From Gammaproteobacteria bacterium (lineage in GTDB: Bacteria > Pseudomonadota > Gammaproteobacteria > SZUA-152), in NCBI GenBank assembly GCA_032250735.1, contig JAVVEP010000028.1:1-38469 (forward strand): DNA of 38,469 nucleotides, in the 5' to 3' direction. The translations under genes and the position numbers were made by a program. Positions 7,505-16,500 of the stretch are shown here, piece after piece. Numbering within the stretch: the first letter of the stretch is position 1; each line of letters starts with the position of its first letter. The notes beneath the pieces are model-generated. The model worked only from the letters and a program-made list of their open reading frames with translations, did no database searches and was not told where the DNA came from.

Positions 7505-7894
7505 TTAAGGCAGCTCGACCCGCTCGGGTGGCTGCCAGCCGGCGGCGCGATGCTCGACGATCACCGAGGTGTAGATGCCGCCGCGTACATTGAATTCGCC
7601 GCTCAGGCGCATGAAGCGGGGCGCACAGGCGGCGACCATGTCGCCGAGTATCCGGTTGGTGACGGCCTCGTGAAAGGCGCCCTCATCACGAAAGGACCAC
7701 ATGTACATCTTCAACGATTTCAGTTCGATGCAGGCCCTGTCTGCGATGTATTCGAGGTGAAAGGTGGCGAAATCCGGCTGCCCGGTCTTGGGACACAGGC
7801 AGGTGAATTCGGGGATATCGATGCGGATGGTGTAGTCACGCTCGGGATTCGGGTTATCGAAGGTTTCGAGCGTTTTGGACGGTTTGCTGGACAT
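7505..7894 (-). CDS. queF: NADPH-dependent 7-cyano-7-deazaguanine reductase, short type
   Basis: Reduces the nitrile preQ0 to the amine preQ1 in queuosine biosynthesis. This is the single-domain (Bacillus-type) QueF of about 129 residues, not the double-domain E. coli form of 282. Seen: [14 protein letters not shown] with the thioimide-forming Cys34 and the proton donor Asp41, seven residues apart as in the family, and the [13 protein letters not shown] segment that holds the NADPH-binding QueF motif. The C-terminus contains FNVRGGI. The start at 7894 is chosen because it lies at the usual distance from these motifs; the frame is open to 7957. No preQ1 riboswitch or convincing ribosome binding site was recognised upstream. 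Downstream comes the DUF559 gene. Confidence 0.93.
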   Translation of the reverse strand: MSSKPSKTLETFDNPNPERDYTIRIDIPEFTCLCPKTGQPDFATFHLEYIADRACIELKSLKMYMWSFRDEGAFHEAVTNRILGDMVAACAPRFMRLSGEFNVRGGIYTSVIVEHRAAGWQPPERVELP

Positions 7895-8146
7895 GATGGA
7901 CTCGCTGGCTGTGGGACGGACGGAGTGTACATAAAGGATGCAGGTTGGTGCATCCACGTTAAAGGTATGAAAAATCAGCCGCGTACGATACCCGAATTTG
8001 ACAATATTCTCACCGTTGGGACGTCATTTTGTGGGCTTTGCTGCAAGAAAGTGCCTGTCAATATTGTGCCATTGGCGGCGCTCCGGTATCTTGCTTGCCT
8101 GACAATTTATCTGCCCCTCCAGCACAAAATTTGAGCACAGCTATCC

Positions 8147-11100
8147 ATGCGTCTAAGCAAGATCAAAATCGCCGGTTTTAAATCCTTCGTCGATCCCACC
8201 ACCATCCCCATGCCGTCCAACCTGATCGGCGTGGTGGGCCCCAACGGTTGTGGTAAATCCAACGTGATCGACGCGGTGCGCTGGGTGATGGGCGAGTCTT
8301 CCGCCAAACATCTGCGCGGCGATTCCATGACCGACGTCATCTTTAATGGCTCGACGGCGCGCAAGCCGGTGGGGCAGGCGACGGTGGAGCTGCTGTTCGA
8401 CAATTCGGACGGCACCGTCGGCGGCGAATTCGCCCAGTACAACGAGATCTCGGTGCGCCGCATGGTGTCCCGCGACGGGCAGTCGCAATATTTCCTGAAC
8501 GGCACGCGCTGTCGTCGCCGCGATGTCACCGACATCTTCCTCGGCACCGGCCTGGGGCCACGCAGCTATTCCATTATCGAACAGGGCATGATCTCGCGGC
8601 TGATAGAGGCGCGGCCGGAAGACCTGCGGGTGTTTCTGGAAGAGGCCGCCGGCATCTCCAAATACAAGGAGCGTCGCAAGGAGACCGAGACCCGGATTCG
8701 GCACACCCGCGAAAACATGGAGCGCCTGACGGACCTGCGTGACGAGCTGGGCAAGCAGCTGGATCGCCTGCAACGCCAGTCAAAGACGGCGGAGAAATAC
8801 AAGGAGCTCAAGGATGAGGAACGCCTGCTCAAGGGCCAGCTGACGGCCCTGCGCTGGCGGGGGCTGGATGTGCAGGCCACCGCGCGTGAAACCCAGATCC
8901 GCGAGCAGGAGATCAACTTCGAGGCCATGGTCGCCCGCCAGCGGGCCATTGAGGCGGAACTGGAAAAACTGCGCGACGGACACGTGGAGGCCACCGAGAT
9001 CTTTAACGAGGTGCAGGGCCGCTTCTACAGCGTGGGCGGCGACATCGCCCGTCTTGAGCAGTCCATCCAGCACTCCAATGAACGCCGCGCCGAGCAGCAG
9101 CGGGAGTTGCAGACCGCCGAACGCAGCTGGATCGAATCCGAGACCCATCTGGCCTCGGATCGCCGCAAGATCGAGGAGCTGACCCAGGCGCTGGAGGAGC
9201 TCCAGCCCCGGCTGGAAGAGAGCGCCGCCCGACAGGAGGCCTCGCAGGCGGCCCTGGCCGAGGCCGAGCAGGCGATGCAGGAGTGGCAGACGAACTGGGA
9301 CGATTTCAATCAGCGCTCGGCGGAGCCCGCGCGCAGCGCCGATGTGGAACGCACCCGTATCCAGAATATGGAACAGCAGTTCATCCAGCACGAGACCCGC
9401 ATCAAGCGTTTGCGGGAAGAGCAGCAGAATCAGTCGACGGCCGATCTCGAACGCGAGATCGCCGAGCGACAGGCCAGGGAGGAAGAGAGCCGTCTGCAGG
9501 CCAGCGCCTTGCAGGAACGCCTGCAGGGCCATCTGCACACCATTCAGGCGACCCGCGATAACACCCACCAGCTCAGTGCCCAGCTCGATGAGCAACGCGG
9601 CCAGTTGCAGTCCATGAAGGGGCGTTTCGCCTCCCTGGAGGCCCTGCAACAGGCGGCGCTGGGGAAGACCAAGGGTGAGGTGGCGCAGTGGCTGTCGGAC
9701 AACCGACTCAACGAGGCGCAACGACTGGCGCAGGGCCTGAAGGTGGCGGCCGGCTGGGAGCGTGCCGTGGAGTGCGTGCTGGGTTTCCACCTGGAATCCG
9801 TCTGTGTCGACGGCATGGATGCGGCGGCCACCAGCCTGGCCGGTCTGGAAAAGGGCGCGGTCGCCCTGTTCGACATGGCGGCCACCGCCAATGACCAGCT
9901 GCTGCCGGCGACGGGCGACCTGGCCACCGCACTGAGTGCGCACGTCGAGTCCCCCTGGTCACTGGATGCCCTGCTGGCCGGTGTGTACGCCGTCGAAGAC
10001 ACCGCTGCGGCGCTGGCGCTGCGGAGCCATCTGGCGGCGCATGAATCCGTCATCACCACCGATGGCGTGTGGCTCGGCGCAAACTGGTTGCGCCTGGCGC
10101 GGGATGCCGACGACAAGGCCGGGGTATTGCAACGCGAGCAGGAGCTGAAAGAGCTGGCGCATGCCATCGACAGCCTCGGTGGCGAGGTGGAAGAGGCCGA
10201 GGCGCAGCTGGGCGAGGCCCGCGAGCAGCTCAAACGGCTCGAAGAGGAACGCGAGACCGTGCAGCGTGAACTGCATCAGGCCAGCCGCGCCCAGGCCGAG
10301 GTGCAGGCGCAGTTGAGCGGACGCCAGGCGCGCCTGGATCAGCTGCGCAACCGCAGCCAGAATATCGAACAGGAGATTGCCGAGCTGGACGGCCACACCC
10401 GGCAAAATCAGGATGACATCCGCATCGCCCGCGAGCGCCTCAGCGAGGCCCTGGCGCTGATGGAGGACCTGTCGCAACAGCGTGAGATGCTGAGCCAGCA
10501 ACGCGACGAACACCGTGCCCGCCTCGACGAGGTGCGCAACATGGCGCGCAGCGACCGCGACCTGTCCCACGAGGTCACCCTCAAGACCCGCACCATGAGC
10601 ACCGAGCTGAGCTCAACCCGGCAGAGCCTGGCGCGCATGGAACAGCAGCTCACCCAGGTCGGCGCACGCCGTGAGAGCCTGCAGCAGGCGCTGGCCGAGA
10701 GCGAGGCCCCCATCGCGGCGATGAAGGAGGAGCTGGAGCAGCTGCTGGAGGCCCACATGCAGGTGGAGGAGGAGCTGACGGAGGCGCGCCGCAAGGTGGA
10801 AGAGGTCGAGCACGGCATGCGCAGCCATGAGCAGGAGCGGCAGACGGTAGAGCGGTCAACCCAGGAGATTCGCGGCGGCCTGGAACAGACCCGCATGGCC
10901 TGGCAGGAACTCAAGGTACGCCGCCAGACCCTGGTGGAACAGCTCAACGAAACGCGCTATAGCCTGGAAGAGCTGTTCGAATCCCTGCCGGAGACGGCGG
11001 AGGAGGAGAGCTGGATCGAACAGGTGGAACGCATGGCGACGCGCATTCAACGCCTGGGCCCGATCAACCTCGCGGCCATCGAGGAATACAAGAGCGAGGC

Positions 11101-11668
11101 CGAGCGCAAGGAATACCTGGATGCGCAGCACAAGGATCTGGAAGAGGCGCTGGAGACCCTGGAAAATGCCATTCGCAAGATCGACCGGGAGACCCGCACC
11201 CGTTTCAAGGAGACCTACGAGAAGGTCAATTCCGGTTTCAAGGAGCTGTTCCCGCGCCTGTTCGGCGGCGGCCACGCCTATCTGGAACTGACCGGCGACG
11301 ACCTGCTGGATACCGGGGTCACCGTCATGGCCCGCCCGCCGGGCAAACGCAACAGCACCATCCACCTGCTCTCCGGTGGTGAGAAGGCGCTGACCGCGGT
11401 GGCCCTGGTGTTCTCCATCTTCCACCTCAATCCATCACCCTTTTGTATGCTCGATGAGGTGGACGCGCCGCTGGATGACGCCAACGTCGGCCGCTTCTGC
11501 GCGATGGTGAAGGAGATGTCGGAGAAGGTGCAGTTCGTGGTGATCACCCATAACAAGATCACCATGGAAATGGCCAGCCAGCTCAATGGCGTCACCATGC
11601 ATGAACCGGGCGTCTCACGCCTGGTGTCGGTGGACGTGGACGAGGCAGCGCTGATGGTGGCGAGTTAA
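8147..11668 (+). CDS. smc: Chromosome segregation protein Smc
   Basis: A 1173-residue SMC ATPase that organises and helps segregate the chromosome as a homodimer with ScpA and ScpB, which are not in this window. Domains in order: N-terminal ATPase half with Walker A GPNGCGKS (residues 31-38) and the LFDNSDG region; a long Gln/Glu-rich coiled coil (about 170-505); a hinge at about 510-665 (from GEVAQWLSDNRL to NWLRLARDADD); the return coiled coil to about 1010; and the C-terminal half with the ABC signature LLSGGEKAL and Walker B FCMLDEVDAPLDD. Having Smc, not MukB, separates this organism from enterobacteria. The ATG at 8147 is immediately before the conserved RLSKIKIAGFKSF. zipA follows 283 bp downstream, with a terminator between. 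Confidence 0.97.
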   Translation: MRLSKIKIAGFKSFVDPTTIPMPSNLIGVVGPNGCGKSNVIDAVRWVMGESSAKHLRGDSMTDVIFNGSTARKPVGQATVELLFDNSDGTVGGEFAQYNEISVRRMVSRDGQSQYFLNGTRCRRRDVTDIFLGTGLGPRSYSIIEQGMISRLIEARPEDLRVFLEEAAGISKYKERRKETETRIRHTRENMERLTDLRDELGKQLDRLQRQSKTAEKYKELKDEERLLKGQLTALRWRGLDVQATARETQIREQEINFEAMVARQRAIEAELEKLRDGHVEATEIFNEVQGRFYSVGGDIARLEQSIQHSNERRAEQQRELQTAERSWIESETHLASDRRKIEELTQALEELQPRLEESAARQEASQAALAEAEQAMQEWQTNWDDFNQRSAEPARSADVERTRIQNMEQQFIQHETRIKRLREEQQNQSTADLEREIAERQAREEESRLQASALQERLQGHLHTIQATRDNTHQLSAQLDEQRGQLQSMKGRFASLEALQQAALGKTKGEVAQWLSDNRLNEAQRLAQGLKVAAGWERAVECVLGFHLESVCVDGMDAAATSLAGLEKGAVALFDMAATANDQLLPATGDLATALSAHVESPWSLDALLAGVYAVEDTAAALALRSHLAAHESVITTDGVWLGANWLRLARDADDKAGVLQREQELKELAHAIDSLGGEVEEAEAQLGEAREQLKRLEEERETVQRELHQASRAQAEVQAQLSGRQARLDQLRNRSQNIEQEIAELDGHTRQNQDDIRIARERLSEALALMEDLSQQREMLSQQRDEHRARLDEVRNMARSDRDLSHEVTLKTRTMSTELSSTRQSLARMEQQLTQVGARRESLQQALAESEAPIAAMKEELEQLLEAHMQVEEELTEARRKVEEVEHGMRSHEQERQTVERSTQEIRGGLEQTRMAWQELKVRRQTLVEQLNETRYSLEELFESLPETAEEESWIEQVERMATRIQRLGPINLAAIEEYKSEAERKEYLDAQHKDLEEALETLENAIRKIDRETRTRFKETYEKVNSGFKELFPRLFGGGHAYLELTGDDLLDTGVTVMARPPGKRNSTIHLLSGGEKALTAVALVFSIFHLNPSPFCMLDEVDAPLDDANVGRFCAMVKEMSEKVQFVVITHNKITMEMASQLNGVTMHEPGVSRLVSVDVDEAALMVAS

Positions 11669-11717
11669 GCGATACCGCCTTAACAAAAACTTCCAGGCTT
11701 TTCTTTCAGGCTTTAAT

Positions 11718-11802
11718 AGTTCAACCATACAGTTCAACTATTAGTTCTACTATTAGTGAAATGAAGAGTGCAATAAATAGTGCAATAAATAGTGTAATGA
11801 AA
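11718..11802. repeat. Degenerate 12-bp tandem repeat between smc and zipA
   Basis: Units at 11731, 11743, 11755, 11767, 11779 and 11791 are all exactly 12 bases apart; a seventh unit at 11718 carries one extra base. All begin with AGT. Examples are AGTTCAACTATT, AGTTCTACTATT and two identical copies of AGTGCAATAAAT. The array is AT-rich compared with its surroundings and ends inside the terminator stem. Confidence 0.9.
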
Positions 11803-11841
11803 ACCGGGCGATGGTCGCGTCACCATTCCCGGTTTTTTTTT
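11800..11841 (+). terminator. Rho-independent terminator after smc
   Basis: AAAACCGGG (11800-11808) pairs with CCCGGTTTT, with an additional inner ATGGT/ACCAT pairing, and the stem is followed by a run of nine T (11833-11841). It separates smc from zipA, so zipA needs its own promoter or readthrough. Confidence 0.88.
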
Positions 11842-11951
11842 GGCCTGGATTCCGTCATAGTGTGCCATCATAAATTTGATCGGATCAGTGGCGGGTTAAT
11901 GGAAGCGAGTTCATTTTTTATTCTGCTGGTTATTTTCTAGGGGGCTGACGT

Positions 11952-13361
11952 ATGGAAGATCTGCGTTGGATATTGCTATTGGTCGGAGGCCTGGTGGTCG
12001 CCGCCGTCTATTTTTCCAGCCGGTTTGAACGCGAAGATTGGGTGCGGGAACGCGAGGAACAGGATACCCGCCAGCGTCCACAAGACCGGTCCCAAAACCA
12101 TTCACAAAAACATATTCAGCAACGTCCCCAGAACCGCCCACAAGACCGTCCACAACAAAAGGCGCCGCAGCAGGATCAGGTTAAGGCAAGGGTAGCCAGT
12201 GAGGCCCCGCGCCCGGGTGCATCAAGTCCCAGAAAAGAACCGCAGATGAGCAGCCTGGATGTTGTGGCAGAAAACAGCAGCGAGCCTGCTGTATCGACAG
12301 CAGGGATGATCGTAGAACAAGACCCCGCAACGCCCCTGGATTCTGCTGTGGGCTCAACGGTTGATGCTGCTGTCGATTCAACGGTCAATTCAACTGTCAA
12401 TACAGCTGTCAATGCAACTGTCAATACAGGAAGGGATTCAACTGTCAATGCAGGAAAGGATTCAATTCCTGATACAACTCCTGATTCAACTCTTGATACA
12501 GAGACAGGCTTGCGCAAAACGGAAGCGGTGACTGATCAGCAGTCGTCATCCGATTTATCCGAAGCGGAAGCAACGCCTGAGCCAAACGAAACGGGACAGC
12601 CGGAAGTAGTAACAGCAGCTGCGGTGTCGGAAATTCCATTGGATGCAGCTTTGCCGGAAGAAAGCGTCACGACGCGGGAAAAAACCAGGCCGGCAGCGCA
12701 AAACAGCAATGACGATGTGCATGTCGAAGATAGGCTGTTGGCTTCGGCGATCGACGCGGGCATTGAAGACGAAATCACCGGCGTGGATATTCCGCTTGAA
12801 CTGATGACGGCCGAGGCGGAGATTCAGATTGAAAATCATCGGCGCGAGACGCCGGAACCAACCACACAGAAAACCGCGCCAAGCGTGAATATCGAACCGT
12901 TGGTGTTGGTGATCACGGTAATGGCTGAGGATGAAAACTTTTCAGGTCCGGCAGTGCGCGAGGCCCTGGAAGCAGAAGGCCTGGAATACGGCGAAATGCG
13001 TATTTTTCATTATTTTGATCGCGACGCGGGCAATGCCAGCAACAATGAAAAACCGGAAAATATTTATCCCGTATTCAGTGTGGCCAGTCTGGTAGAGCCG
13101 GGTTACTTTGTGCTCGAAAAACTACAGGAAATGGAAATGCCCGGCCTGACCCTGTTTTGCCAGTTGCCCGGATCGTTACCCGGCGAGAAAGCATTCGAAA
13201 TCATGCTCGACAAAGGCCGAGGCCTGGCGGTGCGGTTACATGGTCAAATGTGTGACGACAAACATAACCGCTTCACCACCCAGGCCAAAACCCACTATCA
13301 GGATAGAATCGCGACATACTCGCGGAAGTTGGCCCTAGCCAGGAAAAAATCCGGTGTTTGA
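11952..13361 (+). CDS. zipA: Cell division protein ZipA
   Basis: Inner-membrane protein that tethers FtsZ to the membrane and stabilises the Z ring. The 469 residues show the expected layout. Residues 6-23 form a single N-terminal membrane anchor (WILLLVGGLVVAAVYF) followed by a charged segment. A long Gln/Pro- then Ser/Thr/Val-rich disordered linker spans about 30-310. The C-terminal FtsZ-binding domain runs from about 315 (LVLVITVMAEDENFSG) through MRIFHYFDR, IYPVFSVASLVEPGYF and GLTLFCQLPG to the end. The linker is longer than in E. coli ZipA (328 residues in total) and contains a four-residue repeat encoded by a 12-bp DNA repeat. A ribosome binding site AGGGGG lies about 8 bases before the ATG at 11952. 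Downstream, ligA, a frequent neighbour, is absent. Confidence 0.93.
   Translation: MEDLRWILLLVGGLVVAAVYFSSRFEREDWVREREEQDTRQRPQDRSQNHSQKHIQQRPQNRPQDRPQQKAPQQDQVKARVASEAPRPGASSPRKEPQMSSLDVVAENSSEPAVSTAGMIVEQDPATPLDSAVGSTVDAAVDSTVNSTVNTAVNATVNTGRDSTVNAGKDSIPDTTPDSTLDTETGLRKTEAVTDQQSSSDLSEAEATPEPNETGQPEVVTAAAVSEIPLDAALPEESVTTREKTRPAAQNSNDDVHVEDRLLASAIDAGIEDEITGVDIPLELMTAEAEIQIENHRRETPEPTTQKTAPSVNIEPLVLVITVMAEDENFSGPAVREALEAEGLEYGEMRIFHYFDRDAGNASNNEKPENIYPVFSVASLVEPGYFVLEKLQEMEMPGLTLFCQLPGSLPGEKAFEIMLDKGRGLAVRLHGQMCDDKHNRFTTQAKTHYQDRIATYSRKLALARKKSGV
12339..12506 (+). repeat. In-frame 12-bp tandem repeat in the zipA linker
   Basis: Fourteen consecutive 12-base units, all in phase with the reading frame, encode four-residue units such as DSTV, NSTV, NTAV, NATV. 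The commonest unit is close to AATTCAACTGTC, which resembles the AGTTCAACTATT unit of the non-coding array at 11718-11802. Confidence 0.92.
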
Positions 13362-13528
13362 TTGTAGTGGTTATTTGCTTAGTGATAATTAAGGGCAGGG
13401 TTATACTGAAAAGCGGTCTTTTACAACCTAACGATAAATGTCTAATGCCGCACCCCAAAGCAGTCGTAACATAAGTTGAGTATCTAAGGCTGCCTAAACT
13501 CCTGAGTAGACACTCCGCAGGCCTGATT

Positions 13529-16500
13529 TTATCGCAAACGCTTGATTCGCTCCTGAAGTGCCAATGCAGTGGGGATGTTTCTGGCTGCCAATGCAGCGGT
13601 GATCTCAACTAGCGCATTCCGCGTCTGGCTATCGTTGATTAAAGCCTGCGCGTTTTGATTCAGCGATGTGTTGACGAGTTCAATGAGAGCGTCACTCGCA
13701 CCATCGCGATACCTGTAACCGTTCGGATTATGCGCCTTGAGCATGGTAGCAATCCAGCGCAACCCATCGAAGCGCAGCGAGGCCCCAAACTCTGTCGTAA
13801 GGAAGTAACAGAAGCGCTTAATGCAGTCTTCGTCACGTCCCATATGAAACTCTGCCCAACGCTCGTAGACATCACGCATCCGTAGCGCTGCGCCTGGCGC
13901 TGATTGCCGAAGTGCGTCCTCGTTTCCGAATCCTAGTAAATCGCAAATCAGTCGTTCACCATAGTACCAGAGACGATGCTTCTCCCACTTGGCCGCAAGT
14001 CCGTATTCCGCCATCTCCCGCCAAACGCGCTCGAATGCATTTGGGTTATCTCCCTTTGCGAGGCGCAAGAAAAGACCACTGATGAAATCCTGGAGCGCGT
14101 AGTGCGCCTCAGGCCCGTGCATCAGCACTGGCTCCCAGAAATCCCGCGCCTCGGCTTCGGGAGCGGCTAGCGCAAGCTCACCAAGTTTTTCGAGCAAGCC
14201 GTATCCTAAGTTTTGGCTCAGAAGGTCGTACTCACCGTTTTCTTTCCTCGCCCGCTGACTGGCGCACCCTGTCTCGTATTCCCAAAGTAACCCTACAAGC
14301 TTGATGTCCCTGGACCAATCACCTGTTCCGGGACCATTGATAAGCCAATGGAACAGGAATCCCAGAAAGTGGCTGTCGAGGCCCATACCAGTACGACGCA
14401 CCGGCTTACCACGCCAAAGCTTGTCACCTGCCTCGAATACACGCATACGCCTGTAAAAGTCCAGTCGTTCGCAGCCGGCGGCGACGCGGGTCATGTTAAG
14501 GTCATCGACCGTCGCATCTTCGCCACGTAGGGGGAAATGTCTCAGTCTGGCGAGCCACACACCCCAAGCTCTTTCCTCATCTTCACCATCTCCATAGTGT
14601 GGTGCCAATAAGGTCAGTCCAGACCACAGCACGCCGGCTTGTAAGAGCCGCCACCACGCGGAGCCGAGATGCTGACGATTAGCGTAGGCGATACCAACAA
14701 TCGTGCCTGCGACTCTGGACTCGCCGCTCGTGAGAAGCCGAAGAACCGACGCTTCCCATTCAAGTGTTGGATCATCGGTTGTTATCCAATGATGCATGAC
14801 GGCGTAGGCCGCGAACTTCAGCTCATCGCCTTGGTGCCCGAATGGTTTGCTTTGGATTTCTTTGGCCGTGGAAGCAACTTCGCCAACGACTTTTCGAATG
14901 ATGGAGAGCGCGTCCTCTTTCGCTTCAGGTGTCTTCGCCAGCCAGCTATCAGCTAATACGATGAGCGTCGCCGCGAGTGCGACCTTGCACGTGGTCATGG
15001 AGTTCTCATCAATCGCTGCATCGGCCCCACATTCTTTCAGCAGATTGTGTAGGTGCGCTGCGTCATCATCGCCCACAGATTGTTTTGCCTGGAGAAGCTC
15101 CTCGCAGTGTTTGGGTAGCAGCAGGTATTGAAGCGGCTTTGAGTGCTCATCTTGCCACGATTGAACCTCAAGGCTCAGTTCATCCGGACATGCAAAAGTC
15201 AGAACCTCATCGCCCGTATCGGGATCGATGGTGGATCGGTAGTTGTCGCGGTCGAGCACCGCGAACAGCAGCTTGAACTCCAAGGCCACCTTCGGATTCT
15301 CAGGAAGGGGCCAACTCGGAATCATTGCCTGAAGTCGTTCTGATACAGCGGTATCGATGGAAAAGAGATCAACAACGACGTCCTTCAACGCCTTCTTTCG
15401 ATGGGGCGCCAGCGTCCAATCACGTGCGATATTGAAAACCACTTCACCAGCCCGACCCCAACAAAAGCTGTCGAATTTGGAACTGATGTTGTTGACTCGA
15501 CCGTTATCCCAATAGAACACGTAGGGGTCCGTCAGTAGCGGCGCTAGCACTCCCGAGAAGAGAGAAGGACGGTACTTTCCAACATTGGCCAGCAATCCAA
15601 TGAACGACGTCGATGTACCTTCGCGAAGTATCTGCTCCATATACGACGTGACATCGATGCCGGCATCGAGTCGGAGCGTAAGCCATCGCTCGAGCGCGTC
15701 GAGCGCACAAAACAGATTACCGTTGTGGTGCGAGTTGGTCTGTGTCCAGTCAAAAACCCGGTACAACCCAGCAAAAGTCTTATCTTCACCTTCCTCGATC
15801 CGGAGCGTCAGCCCAGGTGCAGATCCTTCACGCCCATCCATGAATTCCTCAATCCACCGCTCTGTGCAGAAATCGACGAGCTCAATCAGTGCCTTGAGAG
15901 CTGCGTCAGGCGCAATCTGGAAAAAAGAGAAGAACGGGCTCTTCCAGAACGCTGTCGGGTAACCATCATCCTGAGCGTAGTCAAGGCCCAACTCGATCTC
16001 GTGTCGGCTTGAACCATACTCCCGCTCCGGTTGGTCATCGATGATGAGGGCAAGCAACACCTCAGCCGCCACATCCGGACGTGTATGCATCAGAGTCTGT
16101 AGGCCGTTCCCCTTGAAGCAGGCATCTCGGAAGTCCATGTCGACTTTGTGGCTCGCGCCCAGCGGCCATGGAGGTAACCTTTCTCGGCTTGAACCAATTG
16201 ATGCTGGGATATGGTGCTTCGCCTCATGCCTAGCCTTGTATTCTGGATCAATCCTAAGATGTTCTTGATGCTTCTCGGCTTGTTGGCGAAGAGCCTCGGC
16301 AATCCGTTTGTTGACCTCGTCAGCGACCTTTCTACGGCCTGCGAGCTCCAGTGCCCAAGTTCCGATCTCGTCTGGTAAATCGGCGGCTCCCGCAAGCGCA
16401 GCCGTATAGAGCAGGGGCTCGCGGTCCGGGAACATGACCCCATGACCTTTTTTCACCTGAACCGTCCGCACCATGGCCAAGGCCATTTCAGCCAGTTCGC

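Noticed and set aside
7895-8146. preQ1 riboswitch before queF or a promoter for smc
   Set aside because: No preQ1 aptamer pattern was seen, and TTGACA at 7998-8003 has no acceptable -10 box 16-18 bases downstream.
8780-9943. A 387-residue minus-strand frame inside smc
   Set aside because: It is antisense to the coiled-coil codons of smc; the Leu/Gly/Gln-rich composition is what the reverse of Glu/Ala/Leu codons gives.
13362-13528. Possible integron attC or transposon end after zipA
   Set aside because: Some AAC/GTT-like bases occur but no pair of inverted core sites and no matching terminal repeat was found on the other side of the giant gene; an AAAAG/CTTTT hairpin there is too short for a terminator.
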